DNA of 64,000 bases, taken from positions 24,903,167 to 24,967,166 of the forward strand of contig NC_065547.1 in assembly GCF_022605725.1 (NCBI RefSeq). Reading direction: 5' to 3'. A program made the translations under genes and the position numbers. Origin of the DNA: Anthonomus grandis grandis (Eukaryota > Arthropoda > Insecta > Coleoptera > Curculionidae). The notes beneath the pieces are model-generated. The model did not search any database. It was not told where the DNA came from and worked only from the letters and a program-made list of their open reading frames with translations. This document shows positions 55,101 through 60,462 of this stretch, one piece after another (the stretch's first letter is position 1; every line of letters starts with the position of its first letter).

Positions 55101-55210
55101 AGCCCCGTTGAATAAAAATATAACATTTTGTGATAATCGAGAGTCTCTTTGTGATAATTTTCTTAAGACCTCTAACATTATAACTACATTAATTCCGTCG
55201 TCGCTGCCAC
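23157..55210 (-). CDS. ERMP1: Endoplasmic reticulum metallopeptidase 1, M28 family (5' part missing)
   Basis: Twelve exons were read on the minus strand, all with GT-AG junctions and consistent phase: 55210-55042, 54982-54774, 54714-54568, 51870-51718, 51657-51440, 51330-51153 (an alternative acceptor puts its start at 51345), 30729-30545, 30477-30325, 30272-30061, 30009-29885, 23619-23473 and 23356-23157. They encode about 697 residues ending SYHSYVI. ERMP1 is a zinc aminopeptidase-like protein of the ER membrane with a lumenal M28 domain, a multi-span region and a C-terminal lumenal domain. The first exon read begins inside the M28 domain, so roughly the first 180-200 residues are missing; no exon with the HxD zinc motif was found between 55212 and 64000. 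The frame is open throughout, so the gene appears functional despite a 20.4-kb transposon-filled intron (51152-30730). Confidence 0.93.
23620..24264. other. ERMP1 intron, no element recognised
   Basis: AT-rich intronic DNA on the ERMP1 transcript. I see no coding match on either strand. Confidence 0.4.
24265..24500 (-). pseudogene. LINE reverse transcriptase fragment
   Basis: On the minus strand, about 24475-24390 reads KVVFIPTPRKSDYTDPKS, stop, RLISLTNFLRKRKHT. This corresponds to the 'KVVFIPKPGK.DYTDPKS.RPISLTSFLLK' region shared by many insect LINE reverse transcriptases. Weaker similarity continues to about 24265. It contains a stop and covers only a small part of the enzyme. It lies in an ERMP1 intron in the same orientation as the gene. 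Confidence 0.65.
24906..25244 (-). pseudogene. Mariner-like transposase, N-terminal fragment
   Basis: MRLVYGELQCNTRLAQPTYA, RLREIGPI and SVRILAAVNHLSKSSVWNIL match the N-terminal helix-turn-helix part (DUF4817-like) of insect mariner-type transposases. The reading ends shortly after YQFHFQKVLLERD, before any catalytic Asp. The element at 27295-28851 belongs to the same broad family (its corresponding segment is NTSNASVWRVLHEQQLHPYH). Confidence 0.7.
25245..27294. other. Intronic DNA, no gene recognised
   Basis: AT-rich sequence within an ERMP1 intron. A slightly GC-richer patch at 25500-25860 and a region at 26380-26800 look like unclassified repeats, but no ends or coding match could be fixed. 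Confidence 0.4.
27295..28851 (+). mobile_element. Mariner-like transposon with about 220-bp TIRs
   Basis: The left end (TACAGGGTGTTTCAGAACTA, 27295) and right end (TAGTTCTGAAACACCCTATA) are inverted copies. Similarity continues about 220 bases inward on both sides, to 'accataacaacaattgttt' on the left and 'aacaattgttgtgatggt' on the right. The flanks show TA, as expected for a Tc1/mariner TA duplication. It sits in an ERMP1 intron, on the opposite strand to the gene. Confidence 0.85.
27592..28683 (+). pseudogene. Mariner-like transposase with several in-frame stops
   Basis: One reading frame runs almost end to end: MENFTNQELADMHLAYGATN (helix-turn-helix), then NTSNASVWRVLHEQQLHPYH. The first catalytic Asp is in RYVLWTD, the second in MWFQHDGAPAHFA, and the third residue in SWPPRSPDLTSLDFFLWGHV, giving DD34D-type spacing. 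It ends CCDGIIYKR. Stops interrupt it at 27838, 28069, about 28186 and 28540, the second directly after the first catalytic Asp, so it is dead. Its last codons lie inside the right inverted repeat. Confidence 0.88.
28852..29289. other. Intronic DNA, no gene recognised
   Basis: No coding or repeat structure could be supported here. Confidence 0.35.
29290..29640 (-). pseudogene. LINE ORF1 fragment (coiled-coil, L1-type-like)
   Basis: The minus strand, from about 29605 down to 29320, reads LLDVAERVAASVNNNFGNHL, then DDIASLKRENDEL, stop, GMLDHQEQIIRSTNITIF, stop, RPGEN. This resembles the coiled-coil end and start of the RNA-binding domain of LINE ORF1 proteins ('LRRENDEL…LE.YSRRNNIRIFGIPE'). 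Several stops mark it as dead. Family assignment is tentative. Confidence 0.45.
29885..30729 (-). CDS. ERMP1: ERMP1 exons for the last membrane spans and start of the lumenal C-domain
   Basis: Exon 30729-30545 gives ALTPMTGRSGADANPE, a hallmark of ERMP1, between hydrophobic spans. Exon 30477-30325 gives a span followed by LLFTPIGFPYVGNDEAPRPQ. Exon 30272-30061 gives HTQRQFFDESFAQTDSDSG, LMVNMDRNSPRAI and KYTFCALPMTHSKVL. Exon 30009-29885 gives GYSTWIPVGAPSFPSNETLG. Junction phases all match. Confidence 0.92.
30730..32879. other. Large ERMP1 intron, left part: no gene recognised
   Basis: The sequence from 31600 to 32300 is more GC-rich than its surroundings and ends in an 'aataaaacgctacaatattt' motif. 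It could be a solo LTR, but I found no matching partner, primer-binding site or TSD. Nothing else is supported. Confidence 0.35.
32900..33545 (+). pseudogene. hAT-family transposase fragment
   Basis: Reading from about 33061 gives ESVLVEKLQVTKFV, a stop, IISETTDIAARKCLAILVRF, GLVKVEECTAHGPTSVILNV and NLENVIGFAADNMSVLMRKF; a frame change leads to FVIGCISDSLHLCASE. This matches the hAT/BED-type catalytic core ('I.DETTD....K.L..VVRF', 'GFAADN.NVM.G', 'GC..HSLHLCA'). The Asp of the first motif reads as Glu-Thr-Thr-Asp, so the core residue may be kept, but frame breaks make it a relic. The N-terminal zinc finger and C-terminal dimerisation domain were not found. Confidence 0.72.
33546..35284. other. 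Intronic AT-rich DNA, no gene recognised
   Basis: A tract at 35000-35095 is rich in 'attaat' repeats. Other parts show nothing I can identify. Confidence 0.4.
35285..35877 (+). pseudogene. LINE reverse transcriptase relic cut by the Harbinger element
   Basis: Fragments in order are DDSFAVVLCDLSKSF (near 35295), DFTIFADDIEIGIS (near 35456, containing the FADD catalytic box), KFLGVILIDKF (near 35636) and HFSETHFRYGRLFWGNAS (near 35791). These are consecutive landmarks of a Jockey/CR1-type reverse transcriptase. Stops and frame changes separate them. The similarity ends at 35877, where the Harbinger inverted repeat begins. Confidence 0.7.
37297..40233 (-). CDS. LINE 3 ORF2: endonuclease and reverse transcriptase with one in-frame stop
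   Basis: The endonuclease (40233-39560) has CYQNVRGLRSK, VIALAETWL (catalytic Glu), KRGGGVALAV, KIILLGDFNIPEY and LLDLVITSEPQF, HPSL. A single TAG at 39658-39660 falls between GDFNIPEYIN and SENSLSSN, with the frame unchanged after it. The reverse transcriptase (39552-37297) has TIKPTPIVGPDKIPAFLL, ENYRPITIINNFSKCFERAL, RQHGFMKGRSTTTNLI, YTDFSKAFDRLDHNIL, SGVPQGSILGPLLF and the YADD box in SLLYADDNKLYIR. It ends SLSEIKRVHFS. Apart from the one stop it looks complete, so the insertion is young. It may be a CR1- or Jockey-group element. Confidence 0.85.
40246..41358 (-). CDS. LINE 3 ORF1: PHD-like and CCHC zinc-finger gag-like protein
   Basis: An intact 370-codon frame starts MSLCGLCNTSAGSSRSKPHL. 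Residues 4-59 form a PHD-like finger (CGLC, CAGSCKKRFHAEC, WRCLSC). A mid-region from about residue 105 (RVSYADALSGQKTRLIIKP) includes an RRM-like segment (LIRIVGLSEDYSNEALEFHL). The C-terminal part has zinc knuckles CFRCNVLGHSVKFC and CPLCAGAHEVRMC. LINE ORF1 proteins bind the element RNA; the PHD-like finger may read chromatin, which is inference. The stop lies a few bases before the ORF2 reading begins, suggesting coupled translation. No break is seen. Confidence 0.85.
   Translation of the reverse strand: MSLCGLCNTSAGSSRSKPHLTCAGSCKKRFHAECMRIPSDAVNVITAIPGLTWRCLSCRNLPLDEIKSTIREALQNDISSVKESILQTIDEKLSVLQPTEIQQPRVSYADALSGQKTRLIIKPKNTAQDNSHTKADILNRIKPADESISFNYVKHIANGGVLVTVEPNSAEKMKDLANEKLREDYEIRELQSTMPLIRIVGLSEDYSNEALEFHLRSQNKLLFSGASRMSVLKVWPTKKNETIFQATLRLDTFTFKKLIDQKRIVVGLDNCNIYDSTSITRCFRCNVLGHSVKFCQGNVVCPLCAGAHEVRMCTLKAADKKNYKCANCESLKNKYKLNIEINHAAWDHFACYAYKQSNSKFKSDIFGSTL
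42405..42840. other. Harbinger spacer between transposase end and MADF exon
   Basis: AT-rich non-coding sequence, possibly the transposase 3' UTR and intronic sequence of the antisense MADF gene. Confidence 0.4.
43319..43835. other. Intronic DNA right of the Harbinger element
   Basis: No gene is recognised. The left end should continue the LINE relic split by the Harbinger insertion, but no clear coding match could be followed past 43319. Confidence 0.35.
43836..43955 (+). pseudogene. Mariner-like transposase scrap
   Basis: It reads TVTTYGKDCKRCRWSKDL, then ERRAELHDEQRAGRPRSL, the 'F..GR.ELHDE.RSGRP' signature between the two helix-turn-helix parts of mariner transposases. It is only about 40 codons and is directly followed by pogo-type sequence. 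Confidence 0.6.
43960..44840 (+). pseudogene. Pogo/Tigger-type transposase fragment
   Basis: It reads LYKEEDIFNADEIGLFLNVF (first catalytic Asp region, canonical NADETGLF), then ISKERVICFLAANMPRTEKL, AKQRCFKRF, PPNMTSTLQPF (third catalytic region, canonical 'FPPN.TS..QP.D.GII') and PTDDEIVGSQL near 44650. Stops and frameshifts occur throughout and the N-terminal CENP-B-like DNA-binding domain is absent. It is a relic in the ERMP1 intron. Confidence 0.72.
44841..45345. other. AT-rich DNA with a perfect palindrome
   Basis: A perfect palindrome (TTTTTACGCACTAGTGCGTAAAAA) lies at about 45006-45029, and half of it (actagtgcgtaa) recurs at 45049. No gene is seen. Confidence 0.55.
45350..45640 (+). 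repeat. Degenerate tandem repeat, three units
   Basis: Three units of about 75-85 bases, starting near 45357, 45468 and 45559, share the order 'tttg(t)gctatt', 'tccgatt', 'aaaatttggtatttgaggtt', 'tatttaggat', 'aaattttgacagataattga'. The spacing is about 110 then 92 bases. The units are diverged and probably non-coding. Confidence 0.75.
45641..46204. other. Intronic DNA, no clear gene
   Basis: A weak mariner-like reading near 45880-45990 (…WSSEVQTSTY*IFAYGDT*N…, akin to 'SPDLNPLDFFLWGYIK') suggests another decayed transposase end on the plus strand. It is too short to call. Confidence 0.3.
46205..46893. mobile_element. Foldback element with about 180-bp inverted repeats
   Basis: The left arm 46205-46385 and right arm 46727-46893 are reverse complements at roughly 95 percent by eye, including 'caggttacatgtttcgctaa', 'agcatcatcagacctacaat' and 'taccttatagctagat'. 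The central 340 bases contain a tRNA-Leu-like sequence on the minus strand. No protein is encoded and the superfamily is unclear. A 'gtttcg…tatcaag'-type motif also occurs in the small insertion at 58146-58278. Confidence 0.8.
46483..46563 (-). tRNA. tRNA-Leu-like sequence (probably tRNA-derived, not a working gene)
   Basis: The minus strand contains GGCCGAGTGGTTAA (D-arm and A box of a type II tRNA) and GCGTGGGTTCAAATA (T-arm and B box), with a putative anticodon stem TCTGG/CCAGA and a long variable region. The spacing fits tRNA-Leu or tRNA-Ser. The anticodon loop appears to have 8 bases and the acceptor and T stems pair imperfectly, so it is likely a decayed tRNA or a SINE head. The pol III promoter boxes look usable. 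Confidence 0.6.
47166..48142. mobile_element. Non-autonomous MULE-like element with 9-bp TSD
   Basis: The ends are inverted repeats: GTAGCCGATCGATAGTTCTA at 47166 and its counterpart ending GATCGGCTAC at 48142 (about 26 of the first 30 positions match). The element is flanked on both sides by GGTTTACTC (47157-47165 and 48143-48151), a perfect 9-bp duplication. A 9-bp TSD is typical of Mutator-like elements. The 977-bp body is AT-rich and encodes nothing convincing. Confidence 0.8.
48152..48789. other. Intronic DNA, no gene recognised
   Basis: AT-rich, without a supported coding match on either strand. Confidence 0.35.
48790..50972 (-). mobile_element. Mariner-like transposon with very long (about 480-bp) inverted repeats
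   Basis: 48790-49275 and 50490-50972 are reverse complements: 'agcaactttgttattttaaa' at the left matches 'taaaataacaaagttgct' at the right, and similarity continues through 'aggaaattgaaatccctttc' to 'cagaaac' and beyond. Each arm contains two copies of a 'TATACAGGGT(A/G)TTCCATTT'-type motif about 310 bases apart. A damaged transposase lies between the arms on the minus strand. Confidence 0.75.
49490..50422 (-). pseudogene. Mariner-like transposase with internal deletion
   Basis: The minus strand reads MDKRKFVRIQNTFIQFGSEL (N-terminal region), later INRRNQHFWANQNLHAVKEM, DNQIAFFIYDGSLNFHKYLQ, then jumps to a frame with PARSPDLTPLDFYFWSNLKQ and ends RLEVSSSHENLL. The segment that should contain the second catalytic Asp ('QQDGAPAH') is missing between KYLQ and the 'PARSPDL' block, and stops and frame changes occur. 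The product would be inactive. Confidence 0.75.
51153..51870 (-). CDS. ERMP1: ERMP1 exons for the first membrane-spanning block
   Basis: Three exons (51870-51718, 51657-51440, 51330-51153) encode strongly hydrophobic segments. They include SVYFDVLGWFFIHYTNTTAM, the spans around VVMALSLAVFVFSLLD and FIIFTLLAIVFSWIIA, LYMVPIVGLSGCLMAATNHK, and GVRSQLQGHLLRLIWTLILL. They follow the peptidase domain as in other ERMP1 proteins. The last acceptor is ambiguous: 'ctttcttccag' before 51330 is the better polypyrimidine site, while 'cgcag' before 51345 would add five in-frame residues (FTFFQ). Confidence 0.9.
51977..52548 (+). pseudogene. 5'-truncated LINE fragment related to LINE 3
   Basis: It reads KLNFCVPRLNSRNTKTFYCN, NILLYSPLYVVCNNANRVSQ and SCDLFVCSGAEVVRAF. 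These align with the C-terminus of the LINE 3 ORF2 (QLNFHVPRISARNTSTFYLS … SPLRRACNIHDSVLDQCDIF). A 3' UTR follows, ending in an AAATAAAT-type tail at 52525-52548. It is a short, old copy in the ERMP1 intron between peptidase and membrane exons, opposite in strand to the gene. Confidence 0.8.
52720..53430 (+). pseudogene. Tc1-like transposase relic
   Basis: Scattered fragments read SFTKNNAAEIGQRRSY or MQRRLAKEGLIRCRPHANRD (near 52735), TVKHPPSVG and GAFVEGTMPKNTIKF (near 53157-53255), and MMAHHA / HDGAPCHRAQRQ (near 53310), the second catalytic Asp region. About 200 bases of unrelated sequence separate the first and second parts. Many stops and frameshifts are present. Confidence 0.6.
53431..54567. 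other. Intronic DNA with a GC-rich possible MITE
   Basis: From about 53690 to 54335 the sequence contains CpG-rich 'cgcgcc' clusters at both sides and ends in 'gcgcggtttggacgcacctta'. Such 'aaggtgcgtccaaac' termini are common in insect MITEs. The two sides are only partly complementary and no TSD could be fixed. No convincing protein is encoded. Confidence 0.4.
54568..55210 (-). CDS. ERMP1: ERMP1 exons for the M28 peptidase domain (second half)
   Basis: Exon 55210-55042 gives GSDDGINVVIMLEVLRKLS and VIFLFNGAEETPMQASHGY; it contains the metal-bridging Asp (SDDG) and the catalytic Glu pair (GAEE). Exon 54982-54774 gives VLVNLEASGAGGR, PHPFGSVTAEELFQSGLLPS and DTDFRVFRDFGEVVG. Exon 54714-54568 gives VDMAYTSDGYRYHTKYDGFD, with the His zinc ligand in YHTKYD, and ends SLVKSLADAPEM. 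All recognised M28 residues in this half are present. Confidence 0.93.
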
Positions 55211-55289
55211 CTTAAAAATACATTCATTTATTTCGAATATCTTATGCATTTTAATGAGAACAAGTGAATTATATTAAAGTCAAGTATAT

Positions 55290-55575
55290 AAGAGGAAAGC
55301 GTGGCAGCTTTTATTGCGAGAAATATGAGCAGTATAATATGCATCATTGCACATTCGATGCGAGAATATAAATTTGTATATAAGACTTCAAGCTTTGAAG
55401 CTATACATTCGCAAAAGTAAAACTCTAGAGGCTTATTATCAGGGGATCTAGGTGGCCATACAATAAGACTACCACTCCATTCCATTGTTCACAGTTGTCG
55501 TTCATGAAATTCTGGACGGTAATTCCAAGACGTGCTGGTTCGCTATCCATTTGAAACTGCATGTCTTCTTGGGAT
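55290..55575 (-). pseudogene. Mariner-like transposase, catalytic-domain fragment
   Basis: The minus strand reads MQFQMDSEPARLGITVQNFM, then a frame change, IVWPPRSPDNKPLEFYFCEC and SRIECAMMHI. This matches the 'QQDGAPAH…V..FL' and 'WPPRSPDLTPLDFFLWG' blocks of mariner-type transposases. The second catalytic Asp is preserved as MDSEPA, and the third motif reads SPDNKPLEF. It is only a fragment, upstream of the first ERMP1 exon read. Confidence 0.7.
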
Positions 55576-56855
55576 TAGGGAAGCTTTCTCTAAAAGTGTC
55601 AGCCTAAACGTAATAAACTAGACAATGATTGTTATGCATATAAATCACGTTTAAAAAGTCGCCAAAAAGACGTTCTTAGTATTCCAAATTTTCCGCTAAG
55701 TCTAAGTCACGTTGCTAACAGTGATAGTTGGATCTTTAGTAACAGTACCTATCTAGTAATTATTCATCTATATCTGTTAGCAAATGTAATCATCTGCTAA
55801 AAAGAAAATCACGTAATCGTAGTGCTCGAAACTGTCTGTGTATTGCCAGAAATGTTCTCTATTAGGGTAAGCGTATAGTAGGAAACCAATGTCAATATTT
55901 TCTAACTATTCCACGTTCATTTCCGAAAAATTTTCTTTGAAATTACCAGAATTAAAATGTATGTATTCATACACCCGACAGACAGCAAAGAAATGTGATA
56001 AGTTGTTATGTGGTGTGCGAATTTAAATCGGTTTATTTATTTTTTTCATAGATTTGTAATTGTAGAATAGAGAAAATTTTATTTCTTTTATTTATTTTAT
56101 AATCTAATAATAAAATCTACTTTATGCTTACAAAAATTTTACATAACCTTACGAAACGTTCCTGAAGAAGGAGAAGAATAAGATATAGAAGAATATAGTA
56201 ATAATAATAATAATAATAATAATATTAAATAAAAGCCCTTTTGACATCGTTTCGGTAATGCTAGACGAAGATACAATTACCACGAAAGTAGATTATACTT
56301 ACTGGCGATTTTATTAAGTTATAATTTTTGTAAGCCAATTTGTAACCCAGAAAAGGATGATAACTGCCTTGATAATATTGTCTTAAATATGGAACTCAAA
56401 AAAACTGAGATAATTGATCTTTCTTTTTCTGTCAAGTTATCTAGGTTTTGATGCACATAGCTTATTGGCATTTTGAATTTAACAATATCTTAAGATTGAT
56501 TGGTACCCCGGTTTGTGAATGCAAGAAAAATATAATTAAAACATATTTGACTTAGGCCACTCTTGACCTCTATTTTCTTCCAAGTTCTACCTTTAAACAC
56601 TATTCCTGTATCTCTTGCAACTTAGTGGGATTGAGCTAGTGGACTGTATAAATTAACACAAAATTCCGGGAAATTACTTAAAAATTAAATTGGCATGAAA
56701 ACTGCCTTTCTCGGCGTCTAAGCAGCTTCTGTTTGTTTCTCTTATGGCCTTCACTAAGTATACGGCCAGGACTAGTGGCGATTCGGGAAAACCCCCAGGT
56801 ATGTACCCTGTTCCCCGAATCGAAACTTCCGCAATATTAAAATTAATGGCTTTCA
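55576..56855. other. AT-rich DNA, no gene recognised
   Basis: It contains an (AAT)n microsatellite at about 56196-56226. The minus-strand open stretch around 56700-56870 (IAEVSIRGTGYIPGGFPESP) is GC-richer than its surroundings but matches nothing I recognise. Confidence 0.4.
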
Positions 56856-56860
56856 ATTTC

Positions 56861-57076
56861 AAAGAATTAATAGTTGAATAGAAGTCCATACTTTGTAGGA
56901 GAATGTGTATATAAAGATTACAAATAGGGGAAGTCAACATTACAAAAAACATATACGTTCACCAAAAAAGGTTTTTTACACAGCCGAAATGCATAATACA
57001 TTTACCTAAGTGACCTACATGCATTTTTCTTGGAGATAAAGACTTCCCCTATTTGTAATCTTCAAAGAATTAATAA
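56861..57076. repeat. Small insertion with hairpin, flanked by 15-bp direct repeats
   Basis: 'ttcaaagaattaata' occurs at about 56860 and again at 57062, bounding about 190 bases. Inside, 'agattacaaataggggaagt' (about 56916) and 'acttcccctatttgtaatct' (about 57042) form an inverted repeat of about 21 bases; the latter lies at the right boundary. This looks like a short inserted element with a target duplication. Confidence 0.6.
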
Positions 57077-57756
57077 TTTTTTCAATGCACGATGTCGCCT
57101 CCCCACGATGCATCCGGCCTGGCTACCGGCGTGAATACTGAATAGGTTCAGCTGCCACCTACAGAGGGAAGGGAAGGGTAGGAAAAGGTATAGGAAAGGG
57201 ATACGAAAAATTAGAAAGGACAAAAAACTACCACGTGTTAACTGGGTGAAGGATGACGCGGAAGTGAGCATACGTTAAAATACAAATATACCCCGCCAAT
57301 CAGAGAAATTGAGAGTGGAGCAGCACTGCTGATCCTTTCGTGAAAGTTCGTACGTCAAATTTCGTTGCCGATTAGCTACGAAAATTGAAAATCAACGGAT
57401 TGGTTTTGTTTAACTTAACCTATATTGCAGATTTTATTTGCTTTGCTTGCTTCCTAATAATTGATTTAATTATCAACAATTATATCAACTTTGCGACTAT
57501 TTGTGTGAAAATTCATAGTGTATAGTGTTGAGTGTTTACTCCATTATCTATACAATCCATATCTGTGTTGGTTTTGGGCTTCATTGAGTTTCATTACCTT
57601 TCAATAAACTTGCCAGTGTTTCTTAGCGCATAATTTCCTTCCACTTAAACCAATATTTGCACTTATCTGTTGCTGTCTGTTAGACAATTATGGCATCACT
57701 AAGGTAAGATACATATAATTTTTTTAGTTCTAATTTCAATAATTATTTATTTTGAG

Positions 57757-60462
57757 GTCAACAAAATGCAATCTGTGAAGTTTGTGATAAGGAATTCTCA
57801 GGCACATCTACCAGAAACAGGCATTGGAAAAAGTTTCACCCTGAATTTGTTGGGAAGGAACAAATAAAACACTCTATATGTCCAATGTGTACTAATAATA
57901 TCCAGACATTTTCATATTTTAACTGTTTAAACAAACATTTGCTTGATATTCACCATATAATTATGTGAAATTTGTGGAAACTCATGTAGGACATGCAGAC
58001 GAGTTAAGAACAAAACGGTTGTCCAAGGCGAAAGAAAATATTGTAGTGGGGCAATTGACTGCAGGAGTGACAAACGAAAGGATAATTCAAGATGCTAGGA
58101 AAATTCAGAACAATAGAAAGACTAAACCTACTAACAAGAGGAGACTGTTTTTGAAGGTGGTAGACAATGGTACAGTGAAAACATCTTGTCGGACTTGCAT
58201 TGTCTTATTTATTTAATGTAACACGACGTTTCGGTTGGTAAGTATCTCCAACCGTTATCAAGTGTAAACTGACTTTTTAACAAGAGGAGACATTGCATAT
58301 TTATTAAGGAAGTATAATATTGACAAAAAATGAGATGCTGATGATATGGTAGCGACAGCTTTAAAAATTATTGAATGGAATAGCCAAGGAAAAAATTATG
58401 CGTTTTTATTCAAAAGAGTAGGTATGTACCTACATAAATGAATATACACTAATAAAAAATAAGCTTGTTTTAAGAGTAAGTAAATGTATCGTCCCCTTTA
58501 CCACATACCGGCGTAAGTGTAAAAAAGCCAAAAAAATTAAGTTAAGCCTTAATGGTATATAACTTTAGTGTACTTTTCATATGACAAACAGGCGTATTTC
58601 TATTTTTTGTACTTTTTTCATAATAAATATCCAAGTTTGGTGATTATCAATGTCATATTATGTGCATATGATTTACAAGAATATAATATTATAAGAAAAC
58701 GACGAATCTGATATTTATAGGCAATTTAAAGAATAAAACAATGCCATGAACAATAAAAGATTCACGTTATTGATGTTGCATTTTTTAAATGAAATTTTAT
58801 GTAATAAATATACAAGTATCTAGTTAAAAAACTTGTTCTATCTTTAATCGATCATCCTGTATGTACATTGAGCTTTCATTTTTAGGCGATAGTTATCCGG
58901 GATTGAATAATAATGATTTTGCTGTGGGATACAAGAATGAAGTAATGGAAAAAAAATTAAAGGACTTTAAAAGGATTATTTGCATAGATGGGACACACGG
59001 AACAAATAGAAGAAATCTAGATCTAACAATAATTCTCGTTAAGGACGAAAATAATATGGGCGTCCCAGTCGCATTTTTACTTTCAAACAGGTTAGACCAA
59101 GTAATCCAAGAAATCTTTTTTAGGGCTCTTCAACTAAGGCTGGGTAAGACTCTTCAGGCCGACTATATAATGAGTGATTATGATCCCAAATATTATAATG
59201 CATGGATCAAGGTGATGAATTTGGCAGAAAAACCTAGGAGACTTCTTTGCTCATGGCACATTATTAAGAATTGGAACATCAAAGGAAGATCAAAATTGAA
59301 GAAGGCAGAAAACAGAATACACATGAAGAAGGAGATGAGGAAAATTTTAAAGGAGACCAATGTTTCCACTTTTATGGTGTTAAAAGAAAACTATTTCAAG
59401 CATTTGGAAGAGGAGGGTGAACACGATTTCTTGAGATACTTGCAGACGTAAGTTAGCAGTATAAAAATATTGCCAACAAAATTTATGACTAAATAGTAAT
59501 ATTATTTGTTTCCAGCTTCTATTTTCAAAGTGAAGAAAGGATCATGATGTGGGCCCATTGCCACAGAATAAATGTTGGTATAAATACAAATATGGCTATA
59601 GAAAGTTTAAACAAAGTACTGAAATACAATAAAATGGGAGGTCGACGCAATCTTAGGTATAAATAATTCGCTTAATTCAAAAAAATTGAGATTGAAATTA
59701 AATACCAATCTTGTAAATGTAGAGTTGAAAAGTTGCTGGATTTGTTGGATGAACTTGTGGATGAGGATAATTAATAGTGAAAGACCAAACTCAAATAGCT
59801 ATCAGCATAAAATTGTAATAGAAGCCCATAGGAAAGCCGAAAAAATGAATGGTAAGGTAGAATTTTTAGAATTTGGAAAATTTAAAGTACAAAGTGTTTC
59901 GGTAAGTGGTAAGTTCTATGTTGTGTCTTGTCATGAACTATGTGATGAGCAATGTCGCACTGAATACTGTAGCATCTGTAAAATATGTTTTCATAAATAC
60001 AGATGTGAGTGTCCAGAAAATTCTGTCAAAACAGTACTTTGTAAACATATACATGCTGTAGCCATTTTTGAGCAGAGGAGCGAGTTTGTTGTAGGTTCCC
60101 CAACTGTGAGTGAAGAGGAAGAGGATAATGTTTTGTTTGTTTATCAACCCACAACAAGCCAAATCAATTATCAGGAGGATGTAAACCATTTTATTCAGGA
60201 GAGTTCAAAAATGAAAGTCAATAGTTCTGCAATGGACTTTGAAGAAAATCGAGAAGTAGTTTGAGTAAAATATAGGTTATATTTTTATTACATCGTTTAT
60301 ACTTATTTTAAGATTGTATTGCAAGAAATTTGTAGCTATGGTAGAAGTTTAGATAAAAATGTATTTGCCAGATTTTTGGCTGTAATCAACAAATTTAAAA
60401 ATAAAGAGGTGGAGGAAGAAAATTCTCAGAGCATTGAAAAGAAAAGAAAAATTGAAAAATAA
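57757..60462 (+). pseudogene. MULE transposase with zinc finger and SWIM domain, spliced, inactivated
   Basis: Segments in order: a zinc-finger exon (about 57757-57966: CEVCDKEFSGTSTRNRHWKK and CPMCTNNIQTF); VETHVGHADELRTKRLSKAK (57970-58145); DIAYLLRKYNIDKK, stop, DADDMVATALKIIEW (58291-58421); the catalytic exon 58886-59450 with ICIDGTHGTN (first Asp), YIMSDYDPKYYNAW (second Asp) and RRLLCSWHIIKNW; an exon 59516-59656 (MMWAHCHRINVGINTNMAIE); the SWIM finger CECPENSVKTVLCKHIHAV at about 60003-60059; and a last exon 60313-60462 ending KKRKIEK. GT-AG junctions fit several boundaries. A frameshift near 57966, a TGA at about 58335, a 146-bp insertion and a frameshift near 59780 inactivate it. 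Confidence 0.82.
58133..58291 (+). repeat. 133-bp insertion with 13-bp TSD inside the MULE transposase
   Basis: aacaagaggagac occurs at 58133-58145 and 58279-58291. Removing one copy with the intervening 133 bases restores the expected protein order (…KPTNKR/RGDIAYLLRKY…). The insert contains a 'gacgtttcggttggtaagta' segment and ends in 'gactttttaa'. The long TSD suggests a retroposition-type insertion such as a SINE or truncated retroelement. Confidence 0.75.

Noticed and set aside
56674..56952. Minus-strand open frame ending in KGSFHANLIFK as an ERMP1 upstream exon
   Set aside because: It lacks M28 motifs (no HxD), crosses the repeat at 56861-57076 and has no suitable splice phase match.
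57690..57703. ATGGCATCACTAAG|GTAAGA as first exon of the MULE transposase
   Set aside because: The donor looks good, but its phase does not join the zinc-finger frame at the best acceptor (57757), so the true start remains undecided.
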